Positions 1 to 8,131 of a stretch of DNA of 21,855 bases are shown here, one piece after another (within the stretch, counting starts at the first letter, position 1; the number at the start of each line of letters is the position of its first letter). The translations under genes were made by a program, and so were the position numbers. Origin of the DNA: Bacteroidales bacterium (GTDB lineage Bacteria > Bacteroidota > Bacteroidia > Bacteroidales > UBA3663); NCBI GenBank assembly GCA_016293065.1, contig JAEDEY010000028.1, positions 1 to 21,855 on the forward strand, read 5' to 3'. The notes under the pieces are model-generated. The model was not told the origin of the DNA and made no database searches. It saw nothing but the letters and a program-made list of their open reading frames with translations.

Positions 1-87
1 TATTATATTCAAGTTTCGTTTGTCTATTTGCGCTATTTTGGGCGCAAACAATAGAAAAGCAGTGTGTGGTATGATTGTTGATTGAAA

Positions 88-780
88 TTATCTTGTGAGG
101 AAGATGTACATGCCATTGCCGAAGCCGCAGACGGCGATGATGAACATGATGGAGGCGATGCAGCGGTTGATGTTGCGGATGGTGTTGATGCGGAAGCGGC
201 TGCGGATCTTGTTGACGAGCCATGTGATGAGCGTCCACCAGCCGAGTGCGCCCGCAATGATGGCAGCAAAGCCAAGTACATAGAGCCACCAGTCCTCCTC
301 AGTGGCATCGAACAGGAAGTTGGTGCGTGCAAAGAGCGCAAGGAAGAAAAAGACGATGGTAGGGTTGCTGATGGTGAGGCCGAAGCCAGTGAAGAAATAC
401 TTGAGAATACCAGTGACGCGAAGGTGATGACGATTAGGAATCAGAGGCGATACGCCCTGGGCATTGTTGCTTGCCATGACCTCGACCGGATTGCTGTTCC
501 ACAGATAGAAACCATAAAGAGCAATGAAGGCACCGCCGACAATCTGAAGCGTCACTTCAAACTGCTGGATCCAATCGACGACAAGCTGGAGCGCAAAGAT
601 GGTGATCAGGGCATAAACCAGATCGCTGAAAATTGCGCCGAGACCTGTGAGGAACCCAGGAAGCCACCCTTTATTAAGGGTGCGCTGGATGACGAGGATG
701 CCCGTCGGCCCCATCGGAGCCGAAACCAGCAAGCCTATCATTAAGCCCCAAATTATGGTTAGTATAGTGGTCTGTAACAT
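88..780 (-). CDS. LysE-family amino-acid/metabolite exporter
   Basis: Predicted inner-membrane exporter of the LysE/RhtB translocator family, which pumps amino acids or related small molecules out of the cell; the substrate cannot be read from sequence. The 230-residue protein is almost wholly hydrophobic, with about six membrane segments. Near the N-terminus it carries the family signature SAPMGPTGILVIQRTL (about residues 19-34). The reading frame is open up to 843, but I place the start at the ATG at 778-780: it gives the usual LysE N-terminus, and a TATCTTTG promoter element at 802-809 lies inside the longer version. It is divergent from purL and has no partner gene in the window. Family assignment is firm; function beyond export is not. 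Confidence 0.88.
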   Translation of the reverse strand: MLQTTILTIIWGLMIGLLVSAPMGPTGILVIQRTLNKGWLPGFLTGLGAIFSDLVYALITIFALQLVVDWIQQFEVTLQIVGGAFIALYGFYLWNSNPVEVMASNNAQGVSPLIPNRHHLRVTGILKYFFTGFGLTISNPTIVFFFLALFARTNFLFDATEEDWWLYVLGFAAIIAGALGWWTLITWLVNKIRSRFRINTIRNINRCIASIMFIIAVCGFGNGMYIFLTR

Positions 781-801
781 GTCTTTTTTCAAATAATAGC
801 G

Positions 802-809
802 CAAAGATA
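802..809 (-). promoter_or_regulatory. Bacteroidota -7 promoter element for the LysE-family gene
   Basis: The minus strand reads TATCTTTG here, an exact match to the Bacteroidota -7 consensus TAnnTTTG, about 20 nt before the ATG at 780. A possible -33 TTTG (plus-strand caaa at 833-836) sits 23 bp upstream, somewhat further than the usual 19-21. The leader would be very short. Confidence 0.65.
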
Positions 810-853
810 AGGTAAATTTTTTAAAAAAACTCCAAAAAATCAAATTTTTTTAT

Positions 854-861
854 TATTTTTG
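854..861 (+). promoter_or_regulatory. Probable -7 element of the purL-dnaX operon
   Basis: TATTTTTG matches TAnnTTTG and lies 45 nt before the purL start codon in the short divergent gap with the LysE-family gene. No good -33 TTTG is visible at the expected distance in this A/T-rich stretch, so the call rests on the -7 element and position. No riboswitch-like structure is seen in the short leader. Confidence 0.5.
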
Positions 862-906
862 CGCACGATTAGAGTAAACATTTTTTGGTCACTATAAAAA
901 TTAGGT

Positions 907-3900
907 ATGATTTTCTTTTTTCAACAGCCATCAGCTACCGTATTTGCGGTAGATGTTGATCACAAGCTCAGCGCCGATGAGATCGATCGTCTTTGCTGGC
1001 TTTTCAGTGGTGCAACAGTCATCGACAAGACCGCCCTTGAGGGTTGGTTTGTAGGTCCACGCCGTGAGATGATTACTCCTTGGAGTACCAATGCCGTCGA
1101 GATCACCCAGAACATGGGTCTCAAGGGTATTGTCCGCATCGAGGAGTATTTCCCAGTGAGCGGACCTGATGCTACTTTCGACCCTATGCTCCAGCGTCTC
1201 TACGAAGGAGTGGGTCAGGATTGCTTCACCATCGACAAGCAGCCAGATCCTATCGTGTATATCGAGAACCTTGAGGAGTATAACAAGCAGGAAGGTCTGG
1301 CATTGAGCCCGGAGGAGATTGACTATCTCAACGACGTTTCGAAGCGAGTGGGTCGTCCGCTCACCGACAGCGAGGTGTTCGGCTTCAGCCAGGTCAACTC
1401 GGAGCACTGCCGCCACAAGATCTTCGGTGGTACGTTCATCATCGATGGCGAGGAGAAGGAATCAAGCCTCTTTGCTTTGATCAAGAAGACTTCGAAGGAG
1501 CATCCTTGGAAGCTCGTCAGCGCATATAAGGACAATGTGGCTTTCAACGAAGGCCCAGAGATCGAGCAGTTTGCTCCAGCCGATCCTTCGACAGCAAGTG
1601 AGTTTGAGGTGAAGAAGATCAAGTCGGTGATCTCGCTCAAGGCCGAGACCCACAACTTCCCAACCACCGTCGAGCCATTCAATGGCGCAGCAACAGGTAC
1701 GGGCGGTGAGATCCGCGACCGTATGGGTGGCGGTAAGGCTTCAATGCCTATTGCTGGTACTGCTGTCTATATCACATCTTATCCACGCAACGCGAGCGAC
1801 GAGAAGAAGCCTTGGCAGGACGTGATGGATGCCCGTCCATGGCTCTACCAGACTCCTGAGCAGGTGCTCATCAAGGCATCGAACGGAGCGAGCGACTTCG
1901 GTAACAAGTTCGGTCAGCCGCTCATCTGCGGTTCGCTCCTCACTTTCGAGCACTGTGAGCCATCGGAGCCAATCAAGTATGGTTTCGACAAGGTGATCAT
2001 GCTTGCCGGCGGTGTGGGTTACGGCAACTTGCGCGATGCGCTCAAGGGTGAGCCAGAGCCAGGCGAGAAGGTTATCCTCATCGGTGGCGACAACTACCGC
2101 ATCGGTATGGGTGGTGGCGCCGTTTCGTCGGTCAACACTGGTAAGTATGCCGGTGCCATCGAGCTCAATGCAGTGCAGCGTGCCAACCCTGAGATGCAGA
2201 AGCGTGCCTACAACGTAGTGCGTGCGCTTGGCGAAAGTGACAACAACCCTATCATCTCGATTCATGACCACGGTGCAGGTGGTCACATCAACTGCCTCTC
2301 GGAGCTCATCGATGCCACTGGCGGAAAGATCTATATGGACAAGCTCCCAATTGGCGACCCAACTTTGAGCGCAAAGGAGATTGCGGGCAACGAGAGCCAG
2401 GAGCGTATGGGCTTCCTCATCAAGGAGGAGGACATCGAGCGCGTAAGGAAGATTGCCGAGCGCGAGCGCAGCCCATTCTTCGTGATCGGTGAGGCAACCA
2501 ACGATATGCGCTTCACATTCGAACAGGCAGATGGCGTCAAGCCTATCGACCTCGCTCTTGCCGATATGTTCGGTCATGCGCCAAAGACCTACATGCACGA
2601 CTCGACTGTGAAACATGAGTATGAGAACGTGCAGACAAGCGACAGCGAGCTGCAGACATATATTAATAATGTACTCCGCCTCGAAAGCGTGGCTTGTAAG
2701 GACTGGTTGACCAATAAGGTCGATCGTTCGGTGACAGGTAAGGTGGCTCGTCAGCAGTGTCAGGGCGTGCTTCAGCTCCCTCTCTCTGACTGTGGTGCCG
2801 TGGCTCTCGACTATCGCGGAAAGGCAGGTATCGCCACTTCGGTCGGACATGCTCCACAGGTGGCTTTGGCCGATCCTGCAGCAGGCTCAGTGATGGCCGT
2901 TGCCGAGGCATTGACCAATATCGTGTTTGCTCCTCTCCAGGGCGGCTTGCAGGGCGTTTCGCTCAGTGCCAACTGGATGTGGCCTTGCCGCAATGCAGGT
3001 GAAGATGCTCGTCTTTATGCAGCAGTTCAGGCTTGCTCTGATTTCGCCATCGACCTCAACATCAACATCCCTACAGGCAAGGATTCTTTGTCGATGACTC
3101 AGCAGTACAAGAAGGCCGACGGCACTTCTGAGAAGGTGATAAGCCCAGGTTGCGTCATCATCTCGGCAGGTGGCGAGGTGAGCGACATCCGCAAGATCGT
3201 GAGCCCAGTATGCGTGCTCGACAACAGCACTTCTATTTACTATGTCGATTTCTCGTTCGACACACTCAAGCTTGGCGGTTCGGCTCTCGCTCAGACACTC
3301 AAGAAGATCGGCAGCGATGTACCTACGGTCAAGAACCCAGAGTATTTTGCTGATGCGTTCGATGCTGTTCAGGATGCCATCAACAAGGGTCTCATCCTTG
3401 CTGGTCACGACATCAGCGCAGGTGGTATGCTCACCACTCTCCTCGAGATGTGCTTTGCCAATACCACAGGCGGTATGCGCATCAACCTCACTGACCTCCC
3501 TGTTGACGATGTGGCTAAGATCCTCTTTGCCGAGAATCCTGGCGTAATCCTTCAGGTCAAGGACAACAAGTCGTTCGAGAAGCTCATGGGCGAGGCAGGC
3601 GTTGCCTTCATGAAGATCGGCTATCCGTCAGAGGAGCGCACCATCAACGTGCGTAAGGGCGACTTCGTCGAGTCGTTCGACATCGATGCACTGCGCGATG
3701 TATGGTACGAGTCAAGCTACCTCCTCGACTGCAAGCAGAGTGGCGAGAAGAAGGCTGCCGAGCGATTTGAGAACTACAAGAAACAGCCTCTCTACTATCA
3801 GTGGCCAAAGGGCTTCACAGGCACTCTCGCTCAGTATGGCATCTCGGCCGACCGCACTGGCAAGTCGGGTATCAAGGCCGCCATCATCCGAGAGAAGGGT

Positions 3901-4668
3901 GTCAACTCGGAGCGCGAGATGGCTTATGCAATGTACCTTGCAGGCTTCGACGTGAAGGACGTTCACATCACCGACCTCATCTCTGGCCGTGAGGATTTGA
4001 GCGATGTCAATCTCATTGTCTTCTGCGGTGGCTTCTCTAATTCCGATGTGCTCGGTTCGGCTAAGGGTTGGGCTGCAGGTTTCCTCTACAACGAGAAGGC
4101 TCGCAAGGCTCTCGAAGGCTTCTATGCGCGTCCCGACACTCTCTCGCTCGGTATCTGCAACGGTTGCCAGCTGATGATCGAGATGGGTCTCGTAGGTTCT
4201 AACCTCGACTCTGCTCATCCTGACATCCTTTCGGCTGCCAAGAATCCAGAGCGCGTTCACATGCTCCACAACGACAGCCATAAGTTCGAGTCAAACTTCG
4301 TCAACGTGCGCGTTCCAAAGAACAACAGCGTGCTGATGGGCAATCTCGCTGGCTCTCGCATCGGTATCTGGGCTGCTCACGGCGAAGGTAAGTTCGGCTT
4401 GCCAGAGGGTAAGACCATCGAAGACTATAACGTAGTGGCTCGCTATGGCTACAATGCTTATCCTGCCAATCCTAACGGTTCGCCAGAAGGCCTTGCAGGT
4501 ATCTGCAGTGCCGATGGCCGTCACCTCGCAATGATGCCTCATCCAGAGCGCGCTATGTTCCCATGGCAGTGTGGCTATTATCCAGCCGACCACAGCGCCG
4601 ACGAGTGTACTCCATGGATCCAGATCTTTGTCAATGCAAAGGAATGGGTGGTTGCAAATAAAAAGTAA
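907..4668 (+). CDS. purL: Phosphoribosylformylglycinamidine synthase, single-chain form
   Basis: Fourth step of de novo purine synthesis: FGAR, glutamine and ATP give FGAM in the cytoplasm. At 1253 residues this is the large single-chain type, with a PurS-like N-terminal domain, two AIR-synthase-like halves and a C-terminal class I glutamine amidotransferase. Visible motifs are NSEHCRHK (164-171), THNFPTTVEPFNG (248-260) with the glycine-rich ATGTGGEIRD (262-271), and the amidotransferase elbow GICNGCQ (1082-1088) with nucleophile Cys1084. The HPERA motif supplies His1212 and Glu1214. All expected catalytic residues are present. The start ATG follows an A/T-rich leader. dnaX begins 3 nt after the stop, so the two are almost certainly cotranscribed. 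Confidence 0.98.
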   Translation: MIFFFQQPSATVFAVDVDHKLSADEIDRLCWLFSGATVIDKTALEGWFVGPRREMITPWSTNAVEITQNMGLKGIVRIEEYFPVSGPDATFDPMLQRLYEGVGQDCFTIDKQPDPIVYIENLEEYNKQEGLALSPEEIDYLNDVSKRVGRPLTDSEVFGFSQVNSEHCRHKIFGGTFIIDGEEKESSLFALIKKTSKEHPWKLVSAYKDNVAFNEGPEIEQFAPADPSTASEFEVKKIKSVISLKAETHNFPTTVEPFNGAATGTGGEIRDRMGGGKASMPIAGTAVYITSYPRNASDEKKPWQDVMDARPWLYQTPEQVLIKASNGASDFGNKFGQPLICGSLLTFEHCEPSEPIKYGFDKVIMLAGGVGYGNLRDALKGEPEPGEKVILIGGDNYRIGMGGGAVSSVNTGKYAGAIELNAVQRANPEMQKRAYNVVRALGESDNNPIISIHDHGAGGHINCLSELIDATGGKIYMDKLPIGDPTLSAKEIAGNESQERMGFLIKEEDIERVRKIAERERSPFFVIGEATNDMRFTFEQADGVKPIDLALADMFGHAPKTYMHDSTVKHEYENVQTSDSELQTYINNVLRLESVACKDWLTNKVDRSVTGKVARQQCQGVLQLPLSDCGAVALDYRGKAGIATSVGHAPQVALADPAAGSVMAVAEALTNIVFAPLQGGLQGVSLSANWMWPCRNAGEDARLYAAVQACSDFAIDLNINIPTGKDSLSMTQQYKKADGTSEKVISPGCVIISAGGEVSDIRKIVSPVCVLDNSTSIYYVDFSFDTLKLGGSALAQTLKKIGSDVPTVKNPEYFADAFDAVQDAINKGLILAGHDISAGGMLTTLLEMCFANTTGGMRINLTDLPVDDVAKILFAENPGVILQVKDNKSFEKLMGEAGVAFMKIGYPSEERTINVRKGDFVESFDIDALRDVWYESSYLLDCKQSGEKKAAERFENYKKQPLYYQWPKGFTGTLAQYGISADRTGKSGIKAAIIREKGVNSEREMAYAMYLAGFDVKDVHITDLISGREDLSDVNLIVFCGGFSNSDVLGSAKGWAAGFLYNEKARKALEGFYARPDTLSLGICNGCQLMIEMGLVGSNLDSAHPDILSAAKNPERVHMLHNDSHKFESNFVNVRVPKNNSVLMGNLAGSRIGIWAAHGEGKFGLPEGKTIEDYNVVARYGYNAYPANPNGSPEGLAGICSADGRHLAMMPHPERAMFPWQCGYYPADHSADECTPWIQIFVNAKEWVVANKK

Positions 4669-4671
4669 AAC

Positions 4672-6477
4672 ATGTCTGAATATATAGTTTCTGCTCGTAA
4701 ATACCGTCCGACGACATTCGACACAGTGGTTGGCCAGGGTGCCCTGGTCAAGACACTGAAGAATGCCATCGGAAGTGGCAAACTGGCTCATGCTTACCTG
4801 TTCTGCGGACCTCGTGGCGTGGGCAAGACCACTTGTGCGCGAATCTTTGCCAAAACCATCAACTGCGAACACCGTACGAAGGACGGCGAGGCTTGCAATG
4901 AATGTGAGTCGTGCCAGTCGTTCATCGAGCAGCGCTCATATAACATCCACGAACTCGATGCTGCCAGCAACAACAGCGTCGATAACATCCGCGAACTCAT
5001 CGATCAGGTGAAGATCCCGCCACAGATTGGCAAGTACAAGGTCTTCATCATCGATGAGGTCCACATGCTTTCACAGGCGGCGTTCAATGCCTTTCTCAAG
5101 ACGCTCGAAGAGCCGCCCAAGCATGCTCTTTTCATCATGGCCACGACCGAGAAGCAGAAGATCCTGCCTACCATCCTCAGCCGTTGCCAGACCTACGACT
5201 TCCAGCGCATCACCAATCAGGACATAGTGGCTCAGCTCGCCTATATCGCTTCGAAGGAAGGGATCAAGGCAGAGCCTCAGGCACTTCAGGTCATCGCCCA
5301 GAAGGCTGATGGCGGTATGCGCGATGCGTTGTCTATCTTCGACCAGATTGCGAGCTTTACAGGTGGCGAACTCACCTATCAGGCGACAATCAGCAATCTG
5401 AATATCCTCGACTATGAGCTGTTCTTCCGCCTCACCGATGCTGCTATCCAGGGCAATATACCTGCTGCATTGATGATGCTCGATGGCGTGATTCGCCGAG
5501 GCTTCGACCCTCAGCATTTCATCGGTGGCTGGGCAAGTCACATTCGCGACCTCATGGTGAGCACCGATCCTGCTACTCTGCAGCTCATCGAGGCAGGTCC
5601 CGAGGTGGCACATAAGTATCAGGAACAGGCTACCAAGTGTTCGCCACAGTTCCTCTATTATGGCTTGCAGATCGCCAACGAGTGCGACTTCAACTACAAG
5701 AACAGCCGCAACAAACGCCTGTCGGTCGAACTGGCAGTGTGCCGCATCTGCCAGATCATGCATCCGCTGCCTCCTATGGCTTCAGGCCCTCAGCCTTTGC
5801 AATCGGTCAAGCCTCAGCAGGTGGCTGCTCAGCCGACGGTTGCACCTCAGCAAGCTGCGCCTCAACAGGCAACGGTTCAGCAGCCTGTACAGCGTCCTAC
5901 CGTTTCACAACCTGTTCAGCAGCCTGCTGTTGCTCAACCTGTTCAGCAGCCAACGCCGCAGCCTGTTCAGCGTGAGACTGGCAATCGGTTCACGCCTCAG
6001 ACGGGTATGGCTCCTCGCCGCATGGCTTCTATTCGCGGCGTCACTTCGTCGCAATCTGCCACTAAGCTTCAGGATAATTCAAGCATTCAGAATAATGTCG
6101 AACTGAACGAGGCTGTCAATCCTACCGACCTGTTGGCTGCATGGAAGCAGTTTGCTGTCGAAAATGCGGGCGAACATCTGCTGACTGGCTTGATGAACGA
6201 GTGCGTACCTATGCCTGTGTCGGCCGATAATCTGAAATACGAGGTGACTTTGATGGCTGAACAGCAGAAAACCTTGCTCGATTCCAATCGTGAGCGAATA
6301 ATGAATTATCTGATTTCGAAGGTCCGCAATAGCAGGATTTCGCTTTCTTATGTGGTCAACGAGGCAACTCAAGGCAAACGTATGTTCACTTCTCGCGAGA
6401 AGTTTCAGGCAATCAAAGAGAATCATGAGACTATAGTTTCGGCTTTGTCCGATAATTTTAACATAGAATTGGCATAA
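4672..6477 (+). CDS. dnaX: DNA polymerase III subunit tau (gamma/tau)
   Basis: Clamp-loader ATPase that also tethers polymerase cores at the replication fork. The AAA+ module is complete: Walker A GPRGVGKT (46-53), a four-cysteine zinc site (Cys65, 75, 78, 81), ELDAASN (94-100), Walker B VFIIDEVH (124-131) and the arginine-finger motif SRC (170-172). A Gln/Pro/Val-rich linker follows, at about residues 375-440, with tandem QPVQQP-type units, and then a roughly 140-residue tail (478-601). I see no A-AAA-AAG slippery heptamer of the E. coli type near the end of the ATPase region, so only full-length tau is expected. It lies 3 nt after purL and 1 nt before the next gene. Length (601 aa) is ordinary for the family. 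Confidence 0.97.
   Translation: MSEYIVSARKYRPTTFDTVVGQGALVKTLKNAIGSGKLAHAYLFCGPRGVGKTTCARIFAKTINCEHRTKDGEACNECESCQSFIEQRSYNIHELDAASNNSVDNIRELIDQVKIPPQIGKYKVFIIDEVHMLSQAAFNAFLKTLEEPPKHALFIMATTEKQKILPTILSRCQTYDFQRITNQDIVAQLAYIASKEGIKAEPQALQVIAQKADGGMRDALSIFDQIASFTGGELTYQATISNLNILDYELFFRLTDAAIQGNIPAALMMLDGVIRRGFDPQHFIGGWASHIRDLMVSTDPATLQLIEAGPEVAHKYQEQATKCSPQFLYYGLQIANECDFNYKNSRNKRLSVELAVCRICQIMHPLPPMASGPQPLQSVKPQQVAAQPTVAPQQAAPQQATVQQPVQRPTVSQPVQQPAVAQPVQQPTPQPVQRETGNRFTPQTGMAPRRMASIRGVTSSQSATKLQDNSSIQNNVELNEAVNPTDLLAAWKQFAVENAGEHLLTGLMNECVPMPVSADNLKYEVTLMAEQQKTLLDSNRERIMNYLISKVRNSRISLSYVVNEATQGKRMFTSREKFQAIKENHETIVSALSDNFNIELA
5908..5951 (+). repeat. In-frame 27-bp tandem repeat in the dnaX linker
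   Basis: The 17-base string caacctgttcagcagcc occurs at 5908-5924 and again at 5935-5951, a period of 27 bp (nine codons). Degenerate relatives flank it (cagcctgtacagcg at 5881, cagcctgttcagcg at 5959). It encodes QPVQQP units of the flexible linker, and a multiple-of-three period keeps the frame if copy number changes. Confidence 0.75.
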
Positions 6478-6478
6478 T

Positions 6479-6952
6479 ATGAAAACTAAGAAATTTTTCT
6501 TTGCGGTGTTATTCGCCGCTTTGTGTATGACTGCCAATGCGCAGATCGATCACACCAGTCATAGTGCCGATGGCACTAAGTATGGCTTTGTTGACAAGAA
6601 TGAGAATTGGGTGCTTCATGCTCAGTGGGAAACCGCTTCATGGGACGCTTCGATGCAGGTCGGCATCGTGGGCGAATTCAAGGGTCCTAAAGGAGCTGTC
6701 AATGCCAAGGGCGAGTTTATTCTGCCTATCAAGTATATCAAGATTCGCACCAATCCTCAGAGCCAGACTCTCCTAGTCGCCGAAGAACGCGATGGCGCAA
6801 CCTACTGGGGAATCTTCACTAAGGAAGGCAAGCCTCTCATTCCACTGCAGTTCAAGGCAGTCCTCTTTGATCGCTCAAAGTCTTTGTTCGAATGCACCAC
6901 CATCGACGATAAGAAGGAATACTTCGACAAGGACGGAACGCCTAAAGAGTAA
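6479..6952 (+). CDS. Small secreted WG-repeat-like protein
   Basis: 157 residues. A clear signal peptide (basic MKTKK, hydrophobic 6-18, predicted cut after Ala21 in ANA-Q) suggests export to the periplasm or beyond. The mature part contains two or three units resembling WG (KWG) repeats: GTKYGFVDKNENWVL, a degenerate GPKGAVNAKGEFILPIKY, and the well-formed WGIFTKEGKPLIPLQF. Such repeats form beta-rich modules of mostly unknown function, and no catalytic residues are apparent. The ATG lies 1 nt after the dnaX stop, so it must be cotranscribed with purL-dnaX, although no functional link is obvious. The repeats are few and divergent, so 'WG-like' is moderately confident; that the gene is real and exported is more certain. 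Confidence 0.8.
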   Translation: MKTKKFFFAVLFAALCMTANAQIDHTSHSADGTKYGFVDKNENWVLHAQWETASWDASMQVGIVGEFKGPKGAVNAKGEFILPIKYIKIRTNPQSQTLLVAEERDGATYWGIFTKEGKPLIPLQFKAVLFDRSKSLFECTTIDDKKEYFDKDGTPKE

Positions 6953-7105
6953 TATTTGCAATGGGAAAATTGACAAAAATTCAATAGAAGACTTAAGTTC
7001 TTTGCGCAAGAAATTGCACAGGCAAGGTTTAACTTTGGTGAGAAATAAAAGGCAGGCAGGATTCATTGTCGAAAAGATAGCACATCTTCACTGTCTGTTT
7101 ACTAT

Positions 7106-7140
7106 AAAACAAAAGCGTGCAAGTCGGAAGACTTACACGC
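7106..7140 (-). terminator. Rho-independent terminator of the tRNA cluster
   Basis: On the minus strand an 11-bp stem (7140-7130 with 7125-7115, one G-T pair, TTCC loop) is followed by TTTTGTTTTA. It starts 4 nt after the tRNA-Ser acceptor end and points the same way. The plus strand has no T-run after the hairpin, so it should not terminate the purL operon. Confidence 0.85.
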
Positions 7141-7143
7141 TTG

Positions 7144-7231
7144 CGGAGAGGACGAGATTCGAACTCGTGGAACCCTAATCAGGTTCGTCGGTTTAGCAAA
7201 CCGGTGGTTTCAGCCACTCACCCACCTCTCC
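7144..7231 (-). tRNA. tRNA-Ser(GCT)
   Basis: 88-nt class II tRNA. The acceptor strands GGAGAGG (7231-7225) and CCTCTCC (7151-7145) pair perfectly and the discriminator is G, as in tRNA-Ser. The anticodon loop TTGCTAA holds GCT, which reads AGC/AGU. A 5-bp variable arm (GAACC with GGTTC) and a standard T-arm with loop TTCGAAT are present. CCA is not encoded. Last gene of the cluster. Confidence 0.95.
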
Positions 7232-7235
7232 TTGG

Positions 7236-7310
7236 TGGTAGCGCCTACGGGACTCGAACCCGTGTACCCGGCGTGAGAGGCCGGTATCCTAACCGCTAGA
7301 TGAAAGCGCC
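7236..7310 (-). tRNA. tRNA-Glu(CTC)
   Basis: The minus strand starts GGCGCTT at 7310. The acceptor pairs with AGGCGCT including two G-U pairs, and the anticodon stem CCGGC/GCCGG encloses loop CTCTCAC, giving anticodon CTC. The discriminator is A and CCA is encoded (7238-7236), followed by a second CCA. It lies 4 nt upstream of tRNA-Ser. The CTC isoacceptor reads only GAG, so a TTC version must exist elsewhere. Confidence 0.93.
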
Positions 7311-7339
7311 TTGGTTTGTCAAACTCTAAAAAAGAACTT

Positions 7340-7417
7340 TGGGGTGGCTAGTGGGATTCGAACCCACGACATTCAGAACCACAATCTGACGCTCTAACCA
7401 GCTGAACTATAGCCACC
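7340..7417 (-). tRNA. tRNA-His(GTG)
   Basis: The anticodon loop TTGTGGT in a CAGA/TCTG stem gives GTG. The eight-base-pair acceptor typical of tRNA-His fits when G at 7417 is G-1, paired with C73 (7343). CCA is then encoded at 7342-7340. The T-arm is GTGGG-TTCGAAT-CCCAC. First gene after the promoter at 7449-7480. Confidence 0.95.
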
Positions 7418-7448
7418 ATAAAAGCAAGTGATTTCTCATTTGCGGGTG

Positions 7449-7480
7449 CAAAGATATGATATGTTTTTCAAACTTCCAAA
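7449..7480 (-). promoter_or_regulatory. Promoter of the His-Glu-Ser tRNA cluster
   Basis: The minus strand has TTTG (plus-strand caaa 7477-7480), then 20 bp, then TATCTTTG (7456-7449), a full match to the Bacteroidota -33/-7 arrangement. It lies 31 nt upstream of the first tRNA. Confidence 0.85.
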
Positions 7481-7567
7481 TTTTTTGCTGCTTTTTTTGA
7501 TTTTTTTTGTTATTTCCTGCATTTTTGTGGGTATAAAGGCCTAGAAAGACGTTTTTTTTCTGAAAAA

Positions 7568-7599
7568 TTTGGTAATATTGCAGCAACAAGCTATCTTTG
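7568..7599 (+). promoter_or_regulatory. Promoter of the yqeY-led gene series
   Basis: TTTG at 7568-7571, a 20-bp spacer and TATCTTTG at 7592-7599 match the Bacteroidota promoter consensus. The yqeY ATG is 34 nt downstream of the -7 element. The T-rich stretch between this and the divergent tRNA promoter (about 7481-7567) shows no gene. Confidence 0.88.
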
Positions 7600-7633
7600 C
7601 ACATATATATATGAAAACTAATTTTTATTGCTT

Positions 7634-8089
7634 ATGGCACTATTTGAACAAATCAGCCAGGATATAATGGCTTCCATGAAGGCACGCGATGCTGTGCGTA
7701 CCAATACACTTCGTAATATAAAGAAGGAGTTTATCGAGGCAAAGACTGCGCCAGGCAACAATGGTGAGCTTTCTGATGCCGACGCTTTCAAGATCATTGC
7801 CAAGATGGTGAAGAAGGGCAAGGATGCGGCTGACATCTTCCTCCAGAACAACCGTCAGGACCTCGCCGACGAGGAACTTGCGCAGGTAAGAGTCATGGAA
7901 CAGTATCTCCCTAAGGCACTGAGCCTCGACGAGATTAAAGAGGCTATCCTCAAGGTTGTGGCCGAAGTGGGTGCTACCAGCCTGAAGGATATGGGCAAGG
8001 TGATGGCAGCAGCCAACAAGGCTCTCGCTGGGCAAGCTGATGGCAAGACTATCTCGGGTGTTGTTAAGGATGTGCTTGCTTCACTGTAA
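7634..8089 (+). CDS. yqeY: GatB/YqeY domain protein
   Basis: 151-residue cytoplasmic protein made up almost wholly of a YqeY domain, which resembles the tail domain of the GatB amidotransferase subunit that contacts tRNA. Its own role is not well defined. Visible family features are the N-terminal helix MALFEQISQDIMASMKARD, the block RNIKKEFIEAK, the segment LADEELAQVRVMEQYLPKALS, and the glycine-containing end DMGKVMAAANKALAGQADGK. I chose the ATG at 7634; the frame also has a TTG two codons upstream, which is less likely. A short overlapping ATG frame begins at 7611. First gene of a plus-strand series with the NagB-like fusion 42 nt downstream. Confidence 0.93.
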   Translation: MALFEQISQDIMASMKARDAVRTNTLRNIKKEFIEAKTAPGNNGELSDADAFKIIAKMVKKGKDAADIFLQNNRQDLADEELAQVRVMEQYLPKALSLDEIKEAILKVVAEVGATSLKDMGKVMAAANKALAGQADGKTISGVVKDVLASL

Positions 8090-8131
8090 CTGCAAAATAT
8101 TATTTACCAGCTTTCAATAAAACACGCAATA

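Noticed and set aside
27..48. Stem TTTGCGC/GCGCAAA downstream of the LysE-family gene, a possible terminator
   Set aside because: No T-run follows on the minus strand, the loop is long, and the window edge hides the context.
88..744. 220-codon plus-strand frame antisense to the LysE-family gene
   Set aside because: Low-complexity acidic sequence with no family features; the minus-strand frame is a clear membrane transporter.
781..843. 21-codon N-terminal extension of the LysE-family protein
   Set aside because: The promoter -7 element lies within it and the extension does not resemble LysE N-termini.
862..906. Purine riboswitch ahead of purL
   Set aside because: The leader after the -7 element is only about 40 nt and shows no three-way junction pairing.
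1741..2850. 369-codon minus-strand open frame inside purL
   Set aside because: It is antisense to a well-conserved purL region, has no recognisable protein family and arises from purL codon bias. Other long antisense frames over dnaX, tsf, GH31 and the TonB receptor were rejected for the same reason.
5881..5975. CRISPR-like or intergenic repeat array
   Set aside because: The repeats are coding, in frame, and belong to the Gln/Pro-rich dnaX linker.
5760..6000. Programmed frameshift in dnaX producing a gamma subunit
   Set aside because: No A-AAA-AAG type slippery site with a following stem was seen; the repeat region encodes an ordinary in-frame linker.
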